A DNA stretch of 40,610 nt from Streptacidiphilus anmyonensis (GCF_000787855.1 NZ_BBPQ01000003.1:70238-110847), one strand, 5' to 3'; counted from the first letter of the stretch, positions 24,189 to 32,696 are shown. Numbers and translations are program-made. The notes: a model not told the origin generated them from the sequence alone.

Positions 24189-24628
24189 AGCTTGGCCCAG
24201 ACCGTCTCGAGCGCGTCGATGTCCGCGTCGTCGAGGCGGTCGTTGAAGACCTCGGCGAGGGCCGCCCGGCGGGTCGCGTCGGCCTCGGCGAAGGCGGTGC
24301 GACCCTCGGGGGTCAGTGCGATCTCCACCGAGCGCGCGTCGTGCGGGGCAGGCGTGCGGGCGACCAGCCCGCGCGCCTGCAGCGCGTCCACGACCCGTGA
24401 CACCTGCGGTCGGCTCAGCAGGGTCTTCGCGCCCAGTGCGGAGGCGGGCACGGGCTCGGTCTGGCCGTTGAGCCAGAGCATCACCTCGAACCAGGAGAGC
24501 GGCAGCTCGTGCGTGCGCATCAGCGCCCGGTCGACGTGGGCGGCCAGGGTGGTGCCGGCCCAGATGAGACCGTAGAAGGCGTGGTCGCGGGCGGAGAGTT
24601 CGCCCATGGTCGGCTCGGCGCGGGTCAT
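24179..24628 (-). CDS. MarR-family transcriptional regulator
   Basis: A 149-residue winged-helix repressor. The DNA-binding part spans about residues 55-105 (ASALGAKTLLSRPQVSRVVDALQARGLVARTP, with the wing DARSVEIALTPEGR); flanking helices provide dimerisation. Length is typical. It is divergent from the SDR gene and two near-palindromic repeats fill the 79-base gap, so it most likely represses itself and the SDR, responding to a small phenolic or hydrophobic ligand as other MarR proteins do; the ligand is unknown. Start ATG 24628 or 24607; neither has a clear ribosome binding site. Confidence 0.88.
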   Translation of the reverse strand: MTRAEPTMGELSARDHAFYGLIWAGTTLAAHVDRALMRTHELPLSWFEVMLWLNGQTEPVPASALGAKTLLSRPQVSRVVDALQARGLVARTPAPHDARSVEIALTPEGRTAFAEADATRRAALAEVFNDRLDDADIDALETVWAKLKA

Positions 24629-24650
24629 AACGACAGCTTATCGGGTTGCG

Positions 24651-24690
24651 TGTGCGCGCACAGAAGTCGTACGGTGTGTGCGCACGCACA
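24651..24690. promoter_or_regulatory. Two operator-like repeats between marR and the SDR gene
   Basis: TGTGCGCGCACA (24651-24662) is a perfect 12-bp palindrome. TGTGTGCGCACGCACA (24675-24690) is a near-palindromic relative. Both are followed by GAA, and their centres are about 25-26 bases apart. They occupy the space where both divergent promoters must lie, as expected for MarR dimers binding two sites. Confidence 0.6.
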
Positions 24691-24707
24691 GAAACGGAGA
24701 GTTTGGC

Positions 24708-25565
24708 ATGGTTGCCGACGGAACCACTCGTATCGTCCTCATCACCGGTACCTCCACCGGGATCGGCCTCGCCGCGGCCGTCGCGGCGGCGCAGGCCGGC
24801 TGGCACGTCGTCGCCACCATGCGCGACACGGCCAAGTCCGGCGCGCTCACCGCCGCCGCCGAGGCGGCGGGCGTCGCCGACCGCGTGGAGGTGCGCCGCC
24901 TCGACGTCACCGACAAGGAGTCCGTCGCCGCCTGCCTGGAGGAGGTGCTGGCCGCCCACGGCCGCCTCGACGCCCTGGTCAACAACGCTGGCGCCGGCGT
25001 CGTCGGCACGGTCGAGCACGGCGGCACGGAGCTGTTCCGCACCGCGATGGAGGTCAACTTCTTCGGCGTCGTCGAGGTGACGGGCGCGGCGATGCCGCAC
25101 CTGCGCGCGACGGGCGGCCGTGTGGTGACGGTCACCAGCGTCGGCGGCGTCGTCGGCCAGCCGTTCAACGAGGCGTACTGCGCGGCCAAGTTCGCGGCGG
25201 AGGGCTTCCTGGAGTCGCTCGCGCCGGTCGCCGCGTCCGTGGGCGTGAGGGTCACGGTCGTGGAGCCGGGCGCGGTGGCGAGTGAGTTCGTGGCCAGCCA
25301 GGAGCTGGACATCCCGGCGATGGTGGCCGCCGCCGGCCCCTACGGCCCCGCGCTCGAGTCCTATGTCGCCCGCACGCGCGGCGCGTTCGCCGCCGCGCAG
25401 ACCTCGACGGACGCGGCGGCGTCGATCGTCGACGTCCTGGACGCGGCCGAGCCGCCGTTCCGCGTCCAGACCAGCGACACCGCGCGGGCTTTCGTCTCCA
25501 CCAAGCTGTCCGACCTGGACGGCGCGGCCGTCCAGAAGATGACCTCGGGGTGGGTCGGCCGCTGA
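24708..25565 (+). CDS. Short-chain dehydrogenase/reductase
   Basis: A 285-residue classical SDR using NAD(P)H. Cofactor loop TGTSTGIG at 13-20, NNAGAG at 92-97, and catalytic Ser144, Tyr157 and Lys161 (YCAAK) are all present. The Arg39 after the second strand (TMRD) suggests NADPH. The C-terminal part (VEPGAVASEF and the helical end) resembles SDRs acting on larger lipophilic substrates. The ATG at 24708 follows GGAGAG by about 6 bases. Divergent MarR and shared operator repeats suggest induction by a substrate-like compound. Confidence 0.9.
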   Translation: MVADGTTRIVLITGTSTGIGLAAAVAAAQAGWHVVATMRDTAKSGALTAAAEAAGVADRVEVRRLDVTDKESVAACLEEVLAAHGRLDALVNNAGAGVVGTVEHGGTELFRTAMEVNFFGVVEVTGAAMPHLRATGGRVVTVTSVGGVVGQPFNEAYCAAKFAAEGFLESLAPVAASVGVRVTVVEPGAVASEFVASQELDIPAMVAAAGPYGPALESYVARTRGAFAAAQTSTDAAASIVDVLDAAEPPFRVQTSDTARAFVSTKLSDLDGAAVQKMTSGWVGR

Positions 25566-25804
25566 GGCCGTCCCGCCGGCTCCGCGCGCTCGGCCGACCC
25601 GCGGCCCGGCCGCGGAGGCCCCCGGCCGAACGCGCGGGGTGTGCCTCCATGGACGCCTGGCCCGACCTGCGGTCGGTCACGTCTCCCGGCCTGGAGGCTC
25701 GTACGTTCAGCTCATCGCCGCCAGGGCGGCTGCCGTCAGGAGCGGCAGACCGAGTCCCGGTCCGTCGTGCGCGTCGCCCCCGCGACGCGGACAACCTACC
25801 GGGA

Positions 25805-25831
25805 GCTCGGTCCGGCGTCGCCGGACCGAGC
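25805..25831. terminator. Perfect long hairpin between SDR and DNA polymerase X genes
   Basis: GCTCGGTCCGGCG and CGCCGGACCGAGC are perfect complements separated by a single T (the apex must open to a small loop). It lies 22 bases beyond the stop of the minus-strand polymerase gene and 240 bases after the SDR stop, so it probably terminates the polymerase operon and perhaps both. The rest of 25566-25852 holds no gene I can support. Confidence 0.75.
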
Positions 25832-25852
25832 CGACGCACACGGGCGGGCTGT

Positions 25853-27592
25853 TCAACCCGCCTGCGCGGCGGGCTTGCTGAGGAAGCGTTTCAACTTCTG
25901 CCAGGGCCAGGTGTTGATGACGTCCTCCGTTCCCAGCCAGGCCCGCTGGGCCGTGCCCACGCCGAAGCGGGGGTTGGCCAGCTGCACGGTCGAGTGCGCG
26001 TCGCTGTCGATCGAGAACCGGACGCCCGCCGCGCGGGCCGCACGGACGTGTTCGTCGTTGAGGTCCATCCGCCCCGGCGCGGCGTTGATCTCCAGGGCCG
26101 TGCCCGTGCGCGCCGCCGCCGCGAAGACCGCGGGCCAGTCCACGTCGATGGGCGCCCGGCGGCCGATCCGGCGCGCGCTGGGGTGGCCGATGATGTGGAC
26201 GTGCGGGTTCTCGCAGGCGCGGATCAGACGGCGGGTCTGCGTGGCGCGGTCCGCGCCGAAGTGGGAGTGGACGGAGGCGACGCAGACGTCGAACCCGGCG
26301 AGGAACTCCGCGGGCCAGTCCACCGAGCCGTCGGGGGCGATGTTCAGCTCGGTGCCGTGGAGCAGGCGCATCCGGCCGTACGTGCCCGCCTCCGCGAGCT
26401 CCCGCAGGCGGGCGCGCTGGGCCAGCATCTTCTCGTCCGTCATGCGCTGCATGACGAGGTCGGGGGCGTGGTCGGTGACGGCGTAGTACGCGTAGCCCCG
26501 GGCCTTCGCGGTGGCGAGCATGTCCTCCAGCGAGGCCACCCCGTCGGTGAGATCGGTGTGGGTGTGCAGGTCGCCGCGCAGGTCGCGTTCGGTGACCAGG
26601 GTCGGCAGCTCGTCCGCCGCCGCGGCCTCCACCTCGCCCCGGTCCTCCCGCAGCGTCGGCGGGATCCAGGGCAGGCCGAGCGCGGCGTAGACGTCCTCCT
26701 CGGTCGCCGAGGCGACGTTCGCGCCCGTCTCGTTGTCGAACAGGCCGTACTCGGAGAGCTTGAGGCCCGCCCGGACAGCCATCGTGCGCAGCTTGATGTT
26801 GTGCGCCTTCGAGCCGGTGAAGTACACCAGCGCCGCCCCCCACGCCTCCGGGGCGACCACGCGCAGGTCGATCTGCAGGCCGGCGGCGGTGCGCACGGAC
26901 GTCTTGGTCGAGCCCTGGACGATCACGTCCGCCACCGCGGGCAGGGTGACGAAGGCGTCCATCAGCGGAGCTGACTCGTGGGCCGCGGCCAGGACGTCCA
27001 GGTCGCCGACGGTCTCGCGCAGACGGCGCAGCGATCCCGCCCAGGTGCAGCGCAGGCAGCCGGGCACCGCGCCCAGCGCGGCCGTGACCTCCTCGGCGAG
27101 GGAGGTCGCGGTCCCGAGGTCGGCGCGGCCGGCGGAGGCGTGCAGCACGTCCAGGCCGTGCAGGATGTTCTCCTCGGTGCGGCCGCCGAAACCCGGCAGG
27201 TCGTGCAGGCGTCCGGCCTGCGCGGCGGCGCGCAGCTCGTCCACGCTGGAGACGCCCAGATCCTGGTGCAGGGTCAGCGCCCGTTTGGGCCCCACGCCGG
27301 GCACCTTCATCATCGCGCGGACGCCGGGCGGGATCCTCTGGCGCAGCTTCTCGACGGCATCGAGGGTGCCGGTGCGCCGGACCTCGTCGATCTTGCCGAC
27401 CGTCGACTTGCCGACGCCGGGGATCTCCAGGATGTCCTTCGGGTCCATGGCGGCGAGATCGGCCGGCCAGCCCCCGATCGCCCGCGCGGACTTCTCGTAG
27501 GCGCGGGCCCGGAACGCGTCCCCGCCGGTGATGGTCAGCAGGTCGGCGTACTCCTCGAGCAGCGCCTGGACCTGGTCGTTGAGCCGGGCCAT
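25853..27592 (-). CDS. polX: PHP-domain DNA polymerase X
   Basis: A 579-residue family X DNA polymerase fused to a PHP phosphoesterase, used in base-excision or gap repair. Order: helical 8-kDa-like domain, HhH motifs EIPGVGKSTVGKI (56-68) and VPGVGPKRAL (97-106), a third at LPGFGGRTEENIL (132-144), polymerase palm GSLRR (186-190) with metal aspartates Asp197 and Asp199 in VGDLDVL and Asp242, then PHP with DLHTHTDLTDG (341-351), DHAPD, HSHFG, GHPSARR and DSDAHS, which keep the metal ligands for 3'-5' exonuclease or phosphatase activity. Full length. Translation is probably coupled to the zinc-ribbon gene ending four bases upstream. Confidence 0.93.
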   Translation of the reverse strand: MARLNDQVQALLEEYADLLTITGGDAFRARAYEKSARAIGGWPADLAAMDPKDILEIPGVGKSTVGKIDEVRRTGTLDAVEKLRQRIPPGVRAMMKVPGVGPKRALTLHQDLGVSSVDELRAAAQAGRLHDLPGFGGRTEENILHGLDVLHASAGRADLGTATSLAEEVTAALGAVPGCLRCTWAGSLRRLRETVGDLDVLAAAHESAPLMDAFVTLPAVADVIVQGSTKTSVRTAAGLQIDLRVVAPEAWGAALVYFTGSKAHNIKLRTMAVRAGLKLSEYGLFDNETGANVASATEEDVYAALGLPWIPPTLREDRGEVEAAAADELPTLVTERDLRGDLHTHTDLTDGVASLEDMLATAKARGYAYYAVTDHAPDLVMQRMTDEKMLAQRARLRELAEAGTYGRMRLLHGTELNIAPDGSVDWPAEFLAGFDVCVASVHSHFGADRATQTRRLIRACENPHVHIIGHPSARRIGRRAPIDVDWPAVFAAAARTGTALEINAAPGRMDLNDEHVRAARAAGVRFSIDSDAHSTVQLANPRFGVGTAQRAWLGTEDVINTWPWQKLKRFLSKPAAQAG

Positions 27593-27596
27593 TGGC

Positions 27597-27824
27597 TCAG
27601 GGTAGGTCGGGAGCGTCCGCCTCGCCGCCCAAGGACGTGCCGTCCAAGGACGTGCCGCCCAGGGACGGGCCGTCCAAGGACGCGCCGCACCGCCAGCAGC
27701 GCGCCGGGCGCGCCTCGTGCTGCACCGCGTCGCACTCCGGGCACAGCCGATGCAGCCAGCAGGCGGGCTCGCCGCCCTCCTCCGGCTCCTCGGGCTGGTC
27801 CTGGTCGTCGCTCACAGCTGCCAC
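27597..27824 (-). CDS. Small zinc-ribbon protein with pentapeptide repeats, upstream of polX
   Basis: A 75-residue protein with an acidic N-terminus (DDQDQPEEPEEGGE), a zinc-ribbon-like Cys set (CPEC at 28-31 and CWRC at 43-46, plus Cys22) and a C-terminal run of four pentapeptides of the form SL(D/G)G(T/P/E). The gene ends four bases before the polX ATG, so the two form an operon. GTG 27824 is used; a GTG at 27812 is an alternative and neither has a good ribosome binding site. I do not recognise a named family. A DNA- or polymerase-binding accessory role is a guess from the neighbour. Confidence 0.65.
   Translation of the reverse strand: MAAVSDDQDQPEEPEEGGEPACWLHRLCPECDAVQHEARPARCWRCGASLDGPSLGGTSLDGTSLGGEADAPDLP
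27624..27683. repeat. 15-bp x 4 in-frame minisatellite inside the zinc-ribbon gene
   Basis: Four 15-base units, GCCGYCCARGGACGN, begin at 27624, 27639, 27654 and 27669 with one to three differences each. Because 15 is a multiple of three, copy-number change would alter the protein by five residues per unit without a frameshift. Confidence 0.8.
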
Positions 27825-27934
27825 GTTAGCGCCGAACGCCGACAGTGCGGCAGGTCCCGGGCCTGGTGGTCGCCCGGAGGGTCACGGGGTGAGGTGAGGG
27901 TGCCGGGGAGGGCGGGCCGATCTACGGTGAGAAC

Positions 27935-28603
27935 GTGTCTGAATCGGGTGAAATAGGTCAAAACGTGCGTCCTGGTGGGCGGATGAGTTCCGCCGGGAGC
28001 GTGTTCTGGGCTCTGCTGCCGCTGTTCACGGTGGGCATGGGAACCGCCGCCGTCGCCGCATGGGCCGCCTGGCGACTGCGCTCGCGGGCCGTCGCCGCGT
28101 TGGCCGCCGTCGACGCGGCGGTCACGGTCGTCGCGCTGTGGATGGCTCAGGCGCCCCCCGACAGCGCGCGGAACTCCGCCGCCGGTGCGCTGATCGCCAC
28201 CGTGCTGGTGGGCGGGGGACTGGCGACCACCTTCTCCCTGCGCCCGAAGCTGATCGGCCCGTCCGCCCAGGACCCGGCCGTCACCGCCGCACTCGACCGG
28301 CGCAACCGCCGCGCGCAGGCGCGCGAGCTTGTGGAACGCGACCCCGCGCTCGCGCGCGATCTGGGCATCGGGCGGCCTGATCTGGCCCACCAGTACGACG
28401 ACGGCGGGCTCGCCGACGTCAACCACGTGCCCGCCCCCGTGCTGGCCGGCCTGCCGGGGATGACCTCCGAGTACGCCGACCGGATCGTCGCCGCGCGCGG
28501 CGAACGCGGCGGGTTCGGCAGTGTGGCGGAACTCGAGGTCTGGGCCGACCTGCCGCGCGGCGTCGCCGAGGAACTGGCCGACCGCGTCGTCTTCCTTCCG
28601 TAG
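27935..28603 (+). CDS. Membrane-anchored helix-hairpin-helix protein
   Basis: A 222-residue protein with two or three hydrophobic segments in the first 105 residues (FWALLPLFTVGMGTAAVAAW, AALAAVDAAVTVVALWM, ALIATVLVGGGLATTF), a charged helical linker (RRNRRAQARELVERD), and a C-terminal helix-hairpin-helix unit (NHVPAPVLAGLPGMTSEYAD then RGGFGSVAELEVWADLP). This resembles the HhH repeat of ComEA-like DNA-binding proteins, but the anchor is different and the HhH would face the cytoplasm or the outside depending on topology. GTG 27935 with GGTGAGA upstream is chosen; ATG 27983 is possible. Divergent from the polX operon, so a DNA-related role is plausible but unproven. Confidence 0.7.
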   Translation: MSESGEIGQNVRPGGRMSSAGSVFWALLPLFTVGMGTAAVAAWAAWRLRSRAVAALAAVDAAVTVVALWMAQAPPDSARNSAAGALIATVLVGGGLATTFSLRPKLIGPSAQDPAVTAALDRRNRRAQARELVERDPALARDLGIGRPDLAHQYDDGGLADVNHVPAPVLAGLPGMTSEYADRIVAARGERGGFGSVAELEVWADLPRGVAEELADRVVFLP

Positions 28604-28605
28604 CG

Positions 28606-28639
28606 GTCACCTTCGCCGTCACCCCTTCGCCGTCACCCC
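28606..28639. repeat. Tandem repeat after the HhH gene
   Basis: GTCACCTTCGCC (28606), GTCACCCCTTCGCC (28618) and a partial GTCACCCC (28632) follow the TAG stop at 28601-28603 directly; the next bases contain GGCTCTTCCC and GGCTCTCCC, another short duplication. Confidence 0.55.
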
Positions 28640-28723
28640 GGCTCTTCCCGGCTCTCCCGCGCCCTTGCCGCGTCGCGCGGCCGGATAACCTTGCCTCGAC
28701 AGCAGCGTGGCGAGGAGGCACCA

Positions 28724-31480
28724 CTGACGCAGTTGGCCGGGAGCGACCTGCAGGTGCTGCGCGCGCTCGGGACCGGCCTCGGCGGACTCGACGAACGGCA
28801 GGCCGAGCTGCGGCTGGTCGAGCACGGTGAGAACACCCTGCCCGCTCCGCGCTCGCCCTCCTTCGCCCGGCGCGTCGCCGCCCAGGCGCGCGACCCCTAC
28901 GCCGCGACGCTGTGCCTGCTCATCACGGTCACCTGCCTGTCCGGCGCCTTCGGGAGCGCGGCCGTGCTGTCCGCGCTCGTCGTCGCGGGTGTGGCGCTGC
29001 GCCTGGTCGGCGAGGTGCGGGCGGAGCAGGACGCCGCCGCGCTGCGCGGGCTCGCGGAGGGGACCGCGACCGTCGTGCGTCGCCGTGTCACCGCGGACGG
29101 CGGCCCGGCCCAGGCCCGCGCCCGGGAGTTGCCGTTCGACCAGTTCGTCCCTGGCGACCTCGTCCGTCTCGCGCCCGGCGACCGGGTGCCGGCGGACCTG
29201 GTGCTGGTGCGCTCCAGCGGCCTGACGCTGGACCAGTCGGCGCTGACCGGCGTCAGCCTGCCCGTGGTCAAGCGCGCGCTCGGGGCCTCGGCGTCCGCCG
29301 CCCCCGGCCTTCACAGCCTTCAGACTCCGGACAACGAGCGGGTGTGCCTGCGCGGGTGCACCGTCGTGCGCGGCACCGGGACCGGCGTCGTCGTCGCCAC
29401 CGGCGCGGACACCCTTCTCGCCGGAGGGCCCGCGCCCGCGGCCTACTCGACTGAGCCGGGGCGCCCTGCGGAGGCGGCCTACGCCACGCAGGGGGCGACG
29501 GCGGGGACGACGGAGACGAGGGTCGCGTCGCAGGCCGTCGGGGCGTCGCCGCGGCGGACCGCGTTCGACCGCACCGCGCGCGCCGTCTCCGGGCTGCTGC
29601 TGCGGCTGACTCTCCTCTCCGGCGCGGCCGCCCTGCTGGTGGGGGCGCTGGCGGAGGGGCACACCTGGGAGGTCGTCCCCTACGCGGCCGCCGTCGCCAT
29701 GGGCCTGACGCCCGAGATGCTGCTGCTGGTCGTGACCGCCGCGCTGGCCCGCCAGTCGGATCTGCTGCGGCGCGGCGGCGTCTACGCCCGGCGGCTCACC
29801 GCCGTGCACGACCTCGGCGCCCTCGACGTGCTGTGCACGGACAAGACCGGCACCCTCACCCGTGACCGGCTCACCCTCGACCAGGGCCTCGACCCCGAGG
29901 GCCACCCTGATCCCGCGCCCGCGCACTGGGCCGCCGTCACCAGCCTCGTCTGCACCGACCTGGGCGACCCGCCGCTGGTCGACTCCGTCGACGAGGCCCT
30001 GCTCGACGCCGCCTGGGCGGCGGATCCGGCCTTCGCCGACCGGCTGACGGGCGTCTTCGCGGTCCCGTTCGAGCCGAGCCGCCGCATCGCCGTCGCCGTG
30101 GTGCACGGCCCCGTCGGGCTCGGCGCCCGGACGATCTGCGTCACCGGCGCCGTCGAGGACGTTCTCGGGCGCTGTGCCGACGAGCGCGTCGAGGGCCGCG
30201 AGCGTGCGCTGACCCCGGGACGACGGGACGCGATCGTCGCCCTCGCGGACGCCCGCGCCGCGGACGGGCTGCGCGTGCTCGCCGTCGCGACCGCCGAGAC
30301 CGACGTCCCCGCGCCCGGTCCCGGCGCCCGCGCCGCGCGACGTCGCGCGGAGGACCCGCACGGGCTCACCCTGCTGGGCCTGGTCTGCCTCTCCGACGCG
30401 ACGGAGCCGGACGCGGCGGGCGCCCTCGCGGAGCTGGCCGCCGCGGGCCTCGCGGTGAAGATCGTCACCGGCGATCGTCCCGGGGCCGCGGTGCACGCCT
30501 GCCGCGCGGTCCGGCTCGACCCGGGTACTCCGCTGCTGGGCCCGCAGGCCGACGCGATGGACGACGCGGAGCTGGGCCGCACGGCCGAACGGACGACCGT
30601 CTTCGCCCTGTTCACCCCCGCGCGCAAGGCCCGGCTGGTGCGCGCGCTCCAGGCGTCGGGCCACACCGTCGGCTTCCTCGGCGACGGCCTCAACGACCTG
30701 CCCGCCCTGCACGCCGCCGACGTCGGCATCGGCTCGCCCGCCGCCCTCGACCCGGGCCCGCGCCGCACCGCCGACCTGGTCCTCGGCGAGGACGCACTGC
30801 GCCGACTGCCCGCCGCGCTCCGCGCGGCGCGCACGGCGGTCGCCAACGTGGGCAACTACCTGCGGATCACCCTCGCCTCCAACCTGGGGAATGTCCTGGC
30901 GATGCTGGCGGCCGGCGCGGCCGTGCCGTTCCTGCCGATGCTGCCCGCGCAGGTGCTGGCCCAGAACCTCTGCTTCGACGTCGCCCAGCTCGCCCTGGCT
31001 TTCGACCGGCCCCTGTGGGACGGCGGCGCGACGGCCGCGCCGCGCCGTCTCACCCGTGCCCGTCTGGCGCGCTTCGCGCTCTTCTTCGGCGTCGTCAACG
31101 CCTGCGCGGACGTGGCCACCTTCGCGGTCCTGCGCGCCCTCTCGGCGGGCCTGGACGCCTCGCACGCGCAGGTGCTGTTCCACTCCGGGTGGTTCACCGA
31201 GAACCTGATCACCCAGGCCGTCACCGTCCACCTCCTGCGCACCTCCGCCCGCCGCACCCGGGAGTGGTCCCCGGCGGCCTGGCCGGTCCGGGCCGCGAAC
31301 CTCGGCCTGGTCGTCATCGGTGTCCTGCTCCCGGCGACCCCGCTGGGCGCGTCCCTGGGCCTGCGCCTGCTGCCCGGCGAGTTCTACGCCCTGCTCGGCG
31401 TGATCCTCGCCGGATACGCGGCGGCACTGCTGGCCGCGAGGCGTTTCGTGGCGGCGTTCCGCAGCAGCCGGCCCCGCTGA
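28724..31480 (+). CDS. MgtA-like (P3B) P-type ATPase with degenerate catalytic motifs
   Basis: About 918 residues, related to Mg2+-translocating P-type ATPases: GLTPEMLLLVVTAALAR precedes the phosphorylation site CTDKTGTLT, and MLPAQVLAQNLCFDVAQ matches the MgtA membrane part. The phosphorylated Asp and the hinge GDGLNDLPAL are intact. The actuator TGES reads TGVS (GTC at 29252-29254), the N-domain KGA reads TGA (ICVTGAVED) and DPP(K/R) reads DAT. A Thr/Ala-rich insert of about 40 residues lies before the third membrane helix. Start is uncertain: GAGGAGG is ideally spaced to a CTG at 28724, with TTG at 28733 or 28691 as alternatives. It may be a non-pumping or regulatory derivative. Confidence 0.85.
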   Translation: MTQLAGSDLQVLRALGTGLGGLDERQAELRLVEHGENTLPAPRSPSFARRVAAQARDPYAATLCLLITVTCLSGAFGSAAVLSALVVAGVALRLVGEVRAEQDAAALRGLAEGTATVVRRRVTADGGPAQARARELPFDQFVPGDLVRLAPGDRVPADLVLVRSSGLTLDQSALTGVSLPVVKRALGASASAAPGLHSLQTPDNERVCLRGCTVVRGTGTGVVVATGADTLLAGGPAPAAYSTEPGRPAEAAYATQGATAGTTETRVASQAVGASPRRTAFDRTARAVSGLLLRLTLLSGAAALLVGALAEGHTWEVVPYAAAVAMGLTPEMLLLVVTAALARQSDLLRRGGVYARRLTAVHDLGALDVLCTDKTGTLTRDRLTLDQGLDPEGHPDPAPAHWAAVTSLVCTDLGDPPLVDSVDEALLDAAWAADPAFADRLTGVFAVPFEPSRRIAVAVVHGPVGLGARTICVTGAVEDVLGRCADERVEGRERALTPGRRDAIVALADARAADGLRVLAVATAETDVPAPGPGARAARRRAEDPHGLTLLGLVCLSDATEPDAAGALAELAAAGLAVKIVTGDRPGAAVHACRAVRLDPGTPLLGPQADAMDDAELGRTAERTTVFALFTPARKARLVRALQASGHTVGFLGDGLNDLPALHAADVGIGSPAALDPGPRRTADLVLGEDALRRLPAALRAARTAVANVGNYLRITLASNLGNVLAMLAAGAAVPFLPMLPAQVLAQNLCFDVAQLALAFDRPLWDGGATAAPRRLTRARLARFALFFGVVNACADVATFAVLRALSAGLDASHAQVLFHSGWFTENLITQAVTVHLLRTSARRTREWSPAAWPVRAANLGLVVIGVLLPATPLGASLGLRLLPGEFYALLGVILAGYAAALLAARRFVAAFRSSRPR

Positions 31481-31485
31481 CGCGC

Positions 31486-31504
31486 GGCACCGCTGCGCAG
31501 TGCC
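31486..31504. terminator. Possible bidirectional terminator hairpin
   Basis: GGCACCGC (31486-31493) pairs with GCAGTGCC (31497-31504) except for one C-A mismatch, loop TGC. It begins six bases after the ATPase stop, between genes that converge. Confidence 0.4.
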
Positions 31505-31625
31505 GACGCTCCTGGCTGGCCAGCCCCGGAGTGCGTGCCTGCGGCTTCCGTGGCTGCGGTGCCCACCTCGTCGGGCCGTCGTGCGCAGAGCCGCCGCCAC
31601 GCGCGCTCCGCAGGGTGAGCGCGGC

Positions 31626-32471
31626 TCAGGGGCGTCGCCATTCGGGGGCGCGTTCCCGGGGCCGCCAGCTGTGGTGGGGGAGGGGAGCCGTGCTGTCGGG
31701 GGCGTGCAGCGCGGCGGGGGCACGAGGCTCCCGCGCCGCTGCCGTCGCTGCTGCCGCGGACGGGACCAGCGCCGGAGCCGGTGTCGGCGCGACGGCCTGC
31801 GGTCGGCGGCCGCGATACCGCAGCGGGGTGGGGGACTGGGCGAGGAGTGCTGCCAGCACCTCCGCCGCGGCGCGGCTGTCCCCGAGCGCGGTGTGGGCCG
31901 CGCCGACCGGGTTGTCGGTCAGGCTGCGGTGGAGGGCGGCGAGCCCGAAGCCGGGGCCGTCGAGCTGGGCCCGGGCGGTGACCAGCGTGCACAGCCCCGG
32001 CCAGCGGGGCGGCCGGCGTCCGGCGCGCCGGAACTCCGCCGCGAGGAACGCGTCCTCGAAGGCCAGGTTGTGGGCGACGACAACCGTCCCGGCCAGCAGC
32101 CGCTCCAGCTCCGGGGCGACCTCGGCGAAGGTCGGCGCACCCCGCACCTGTTCGGCGGCTATGCCGTGGATCGCGGTCGCGGCCATGGGACGCTGCGGGT
32201 CGAGCAGCGTCGTGTACTCGTCCAGCACCACGCCGTCGGCCCGGAATCGCACCACCCCGATCTCGCAGACGCGGTCGACGCCGGGCTCCAACCCCGTCGT
32301 CTCCAGGTCGACCGCCGCGAAGACCAGCGAGCGCGGGTCGACGCCACGCCCGTGCGCACGCGTCAGGGAGCCGGCGTCGAAGCAGCTCAGCCGGGCGCGT
32401 CGACCGCGCCGTGCAAGGCCCAGGCGGCCCAGCAGGCGGCGGGCTCGGGCCCGCGGCAGCCAATCGCGCAT
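31626..32471 (-). CDS. DnaQ-like 3'-5' exonuclease (DEDDh family)
   Basis: A 281-residue exonuclease domain protein. The DEDDh residues are complete: Asp55 and Glu57 in AAVDLETTG, Asp140 in AHNLAFEDAF, His193 and Asp198 in HTALGDS. The first 48 residues are strongly basic (RARARRLLGRLGLARRGRRAR) and could bind nucleic acid; the last 75 are Ala/Pro-rich. It is a stand-alone proofreading or RNase T-type enzyme rather than a polymerase subunit. The ATG at 32471 follows GGGAGAGAGACG; longer forms lack a ribosome binding site. It is divergent from the HtpX-like gene. Confidence 0.88.
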   Translation of the reverse strand: MRDWLPRARARRLLGRLGLARRGRRARLSCFDAGSLTRAHGRGVDPRSLVFAAVDLETTGLEPGVDRVCEIGVVRFRADGVVLDEYTTLLDPQRPMAATAIHGIAAEQVRGAPTFAEVAPELERLLAGTVVVAHNLAFEDAFLAAEFRRAGRRPPRWPGLCTLVTARAQLDGPGFGLAALHRSLTDNPVGAAHTALGDSRAAAEVLAALLAQSPTPLRYRGRRPQAVAPTPAPALVPSAAAATAAAREPRAPAALHAPDSTAPLPHHSWRPRERAPEWRRP

Positions 32472-32696
32472 CGTCTCTCTCCCGGTCTTCTCTCCCGGCC
32501 CCGCTGATCTTCTTCGCAATCTAACCCCCGGGTATGACAGCGGCCTGCCGACGGCTCCGGGCAGGGCCGCTGTCGCCGATTCCGGCAGAGAACCGGCCGT
32601 CATCTGTCCGTTTCGCGGCTGACGCGCCTACGCTGGAGGCGTCCGGCACGGACCGTTGCCGGCGCGCGGGTCTGTGCATTCGCGGAGGCGATCACC

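Noticed and set aside
28619-31723. A 1034-codon open frame on the minus strand opposite the P-type ATPase
   Set aside because: It is an antisense shadow caused by high GC. Its translation is low complexity without any domain, while the plus strand encodes a clear P-type ATPase.
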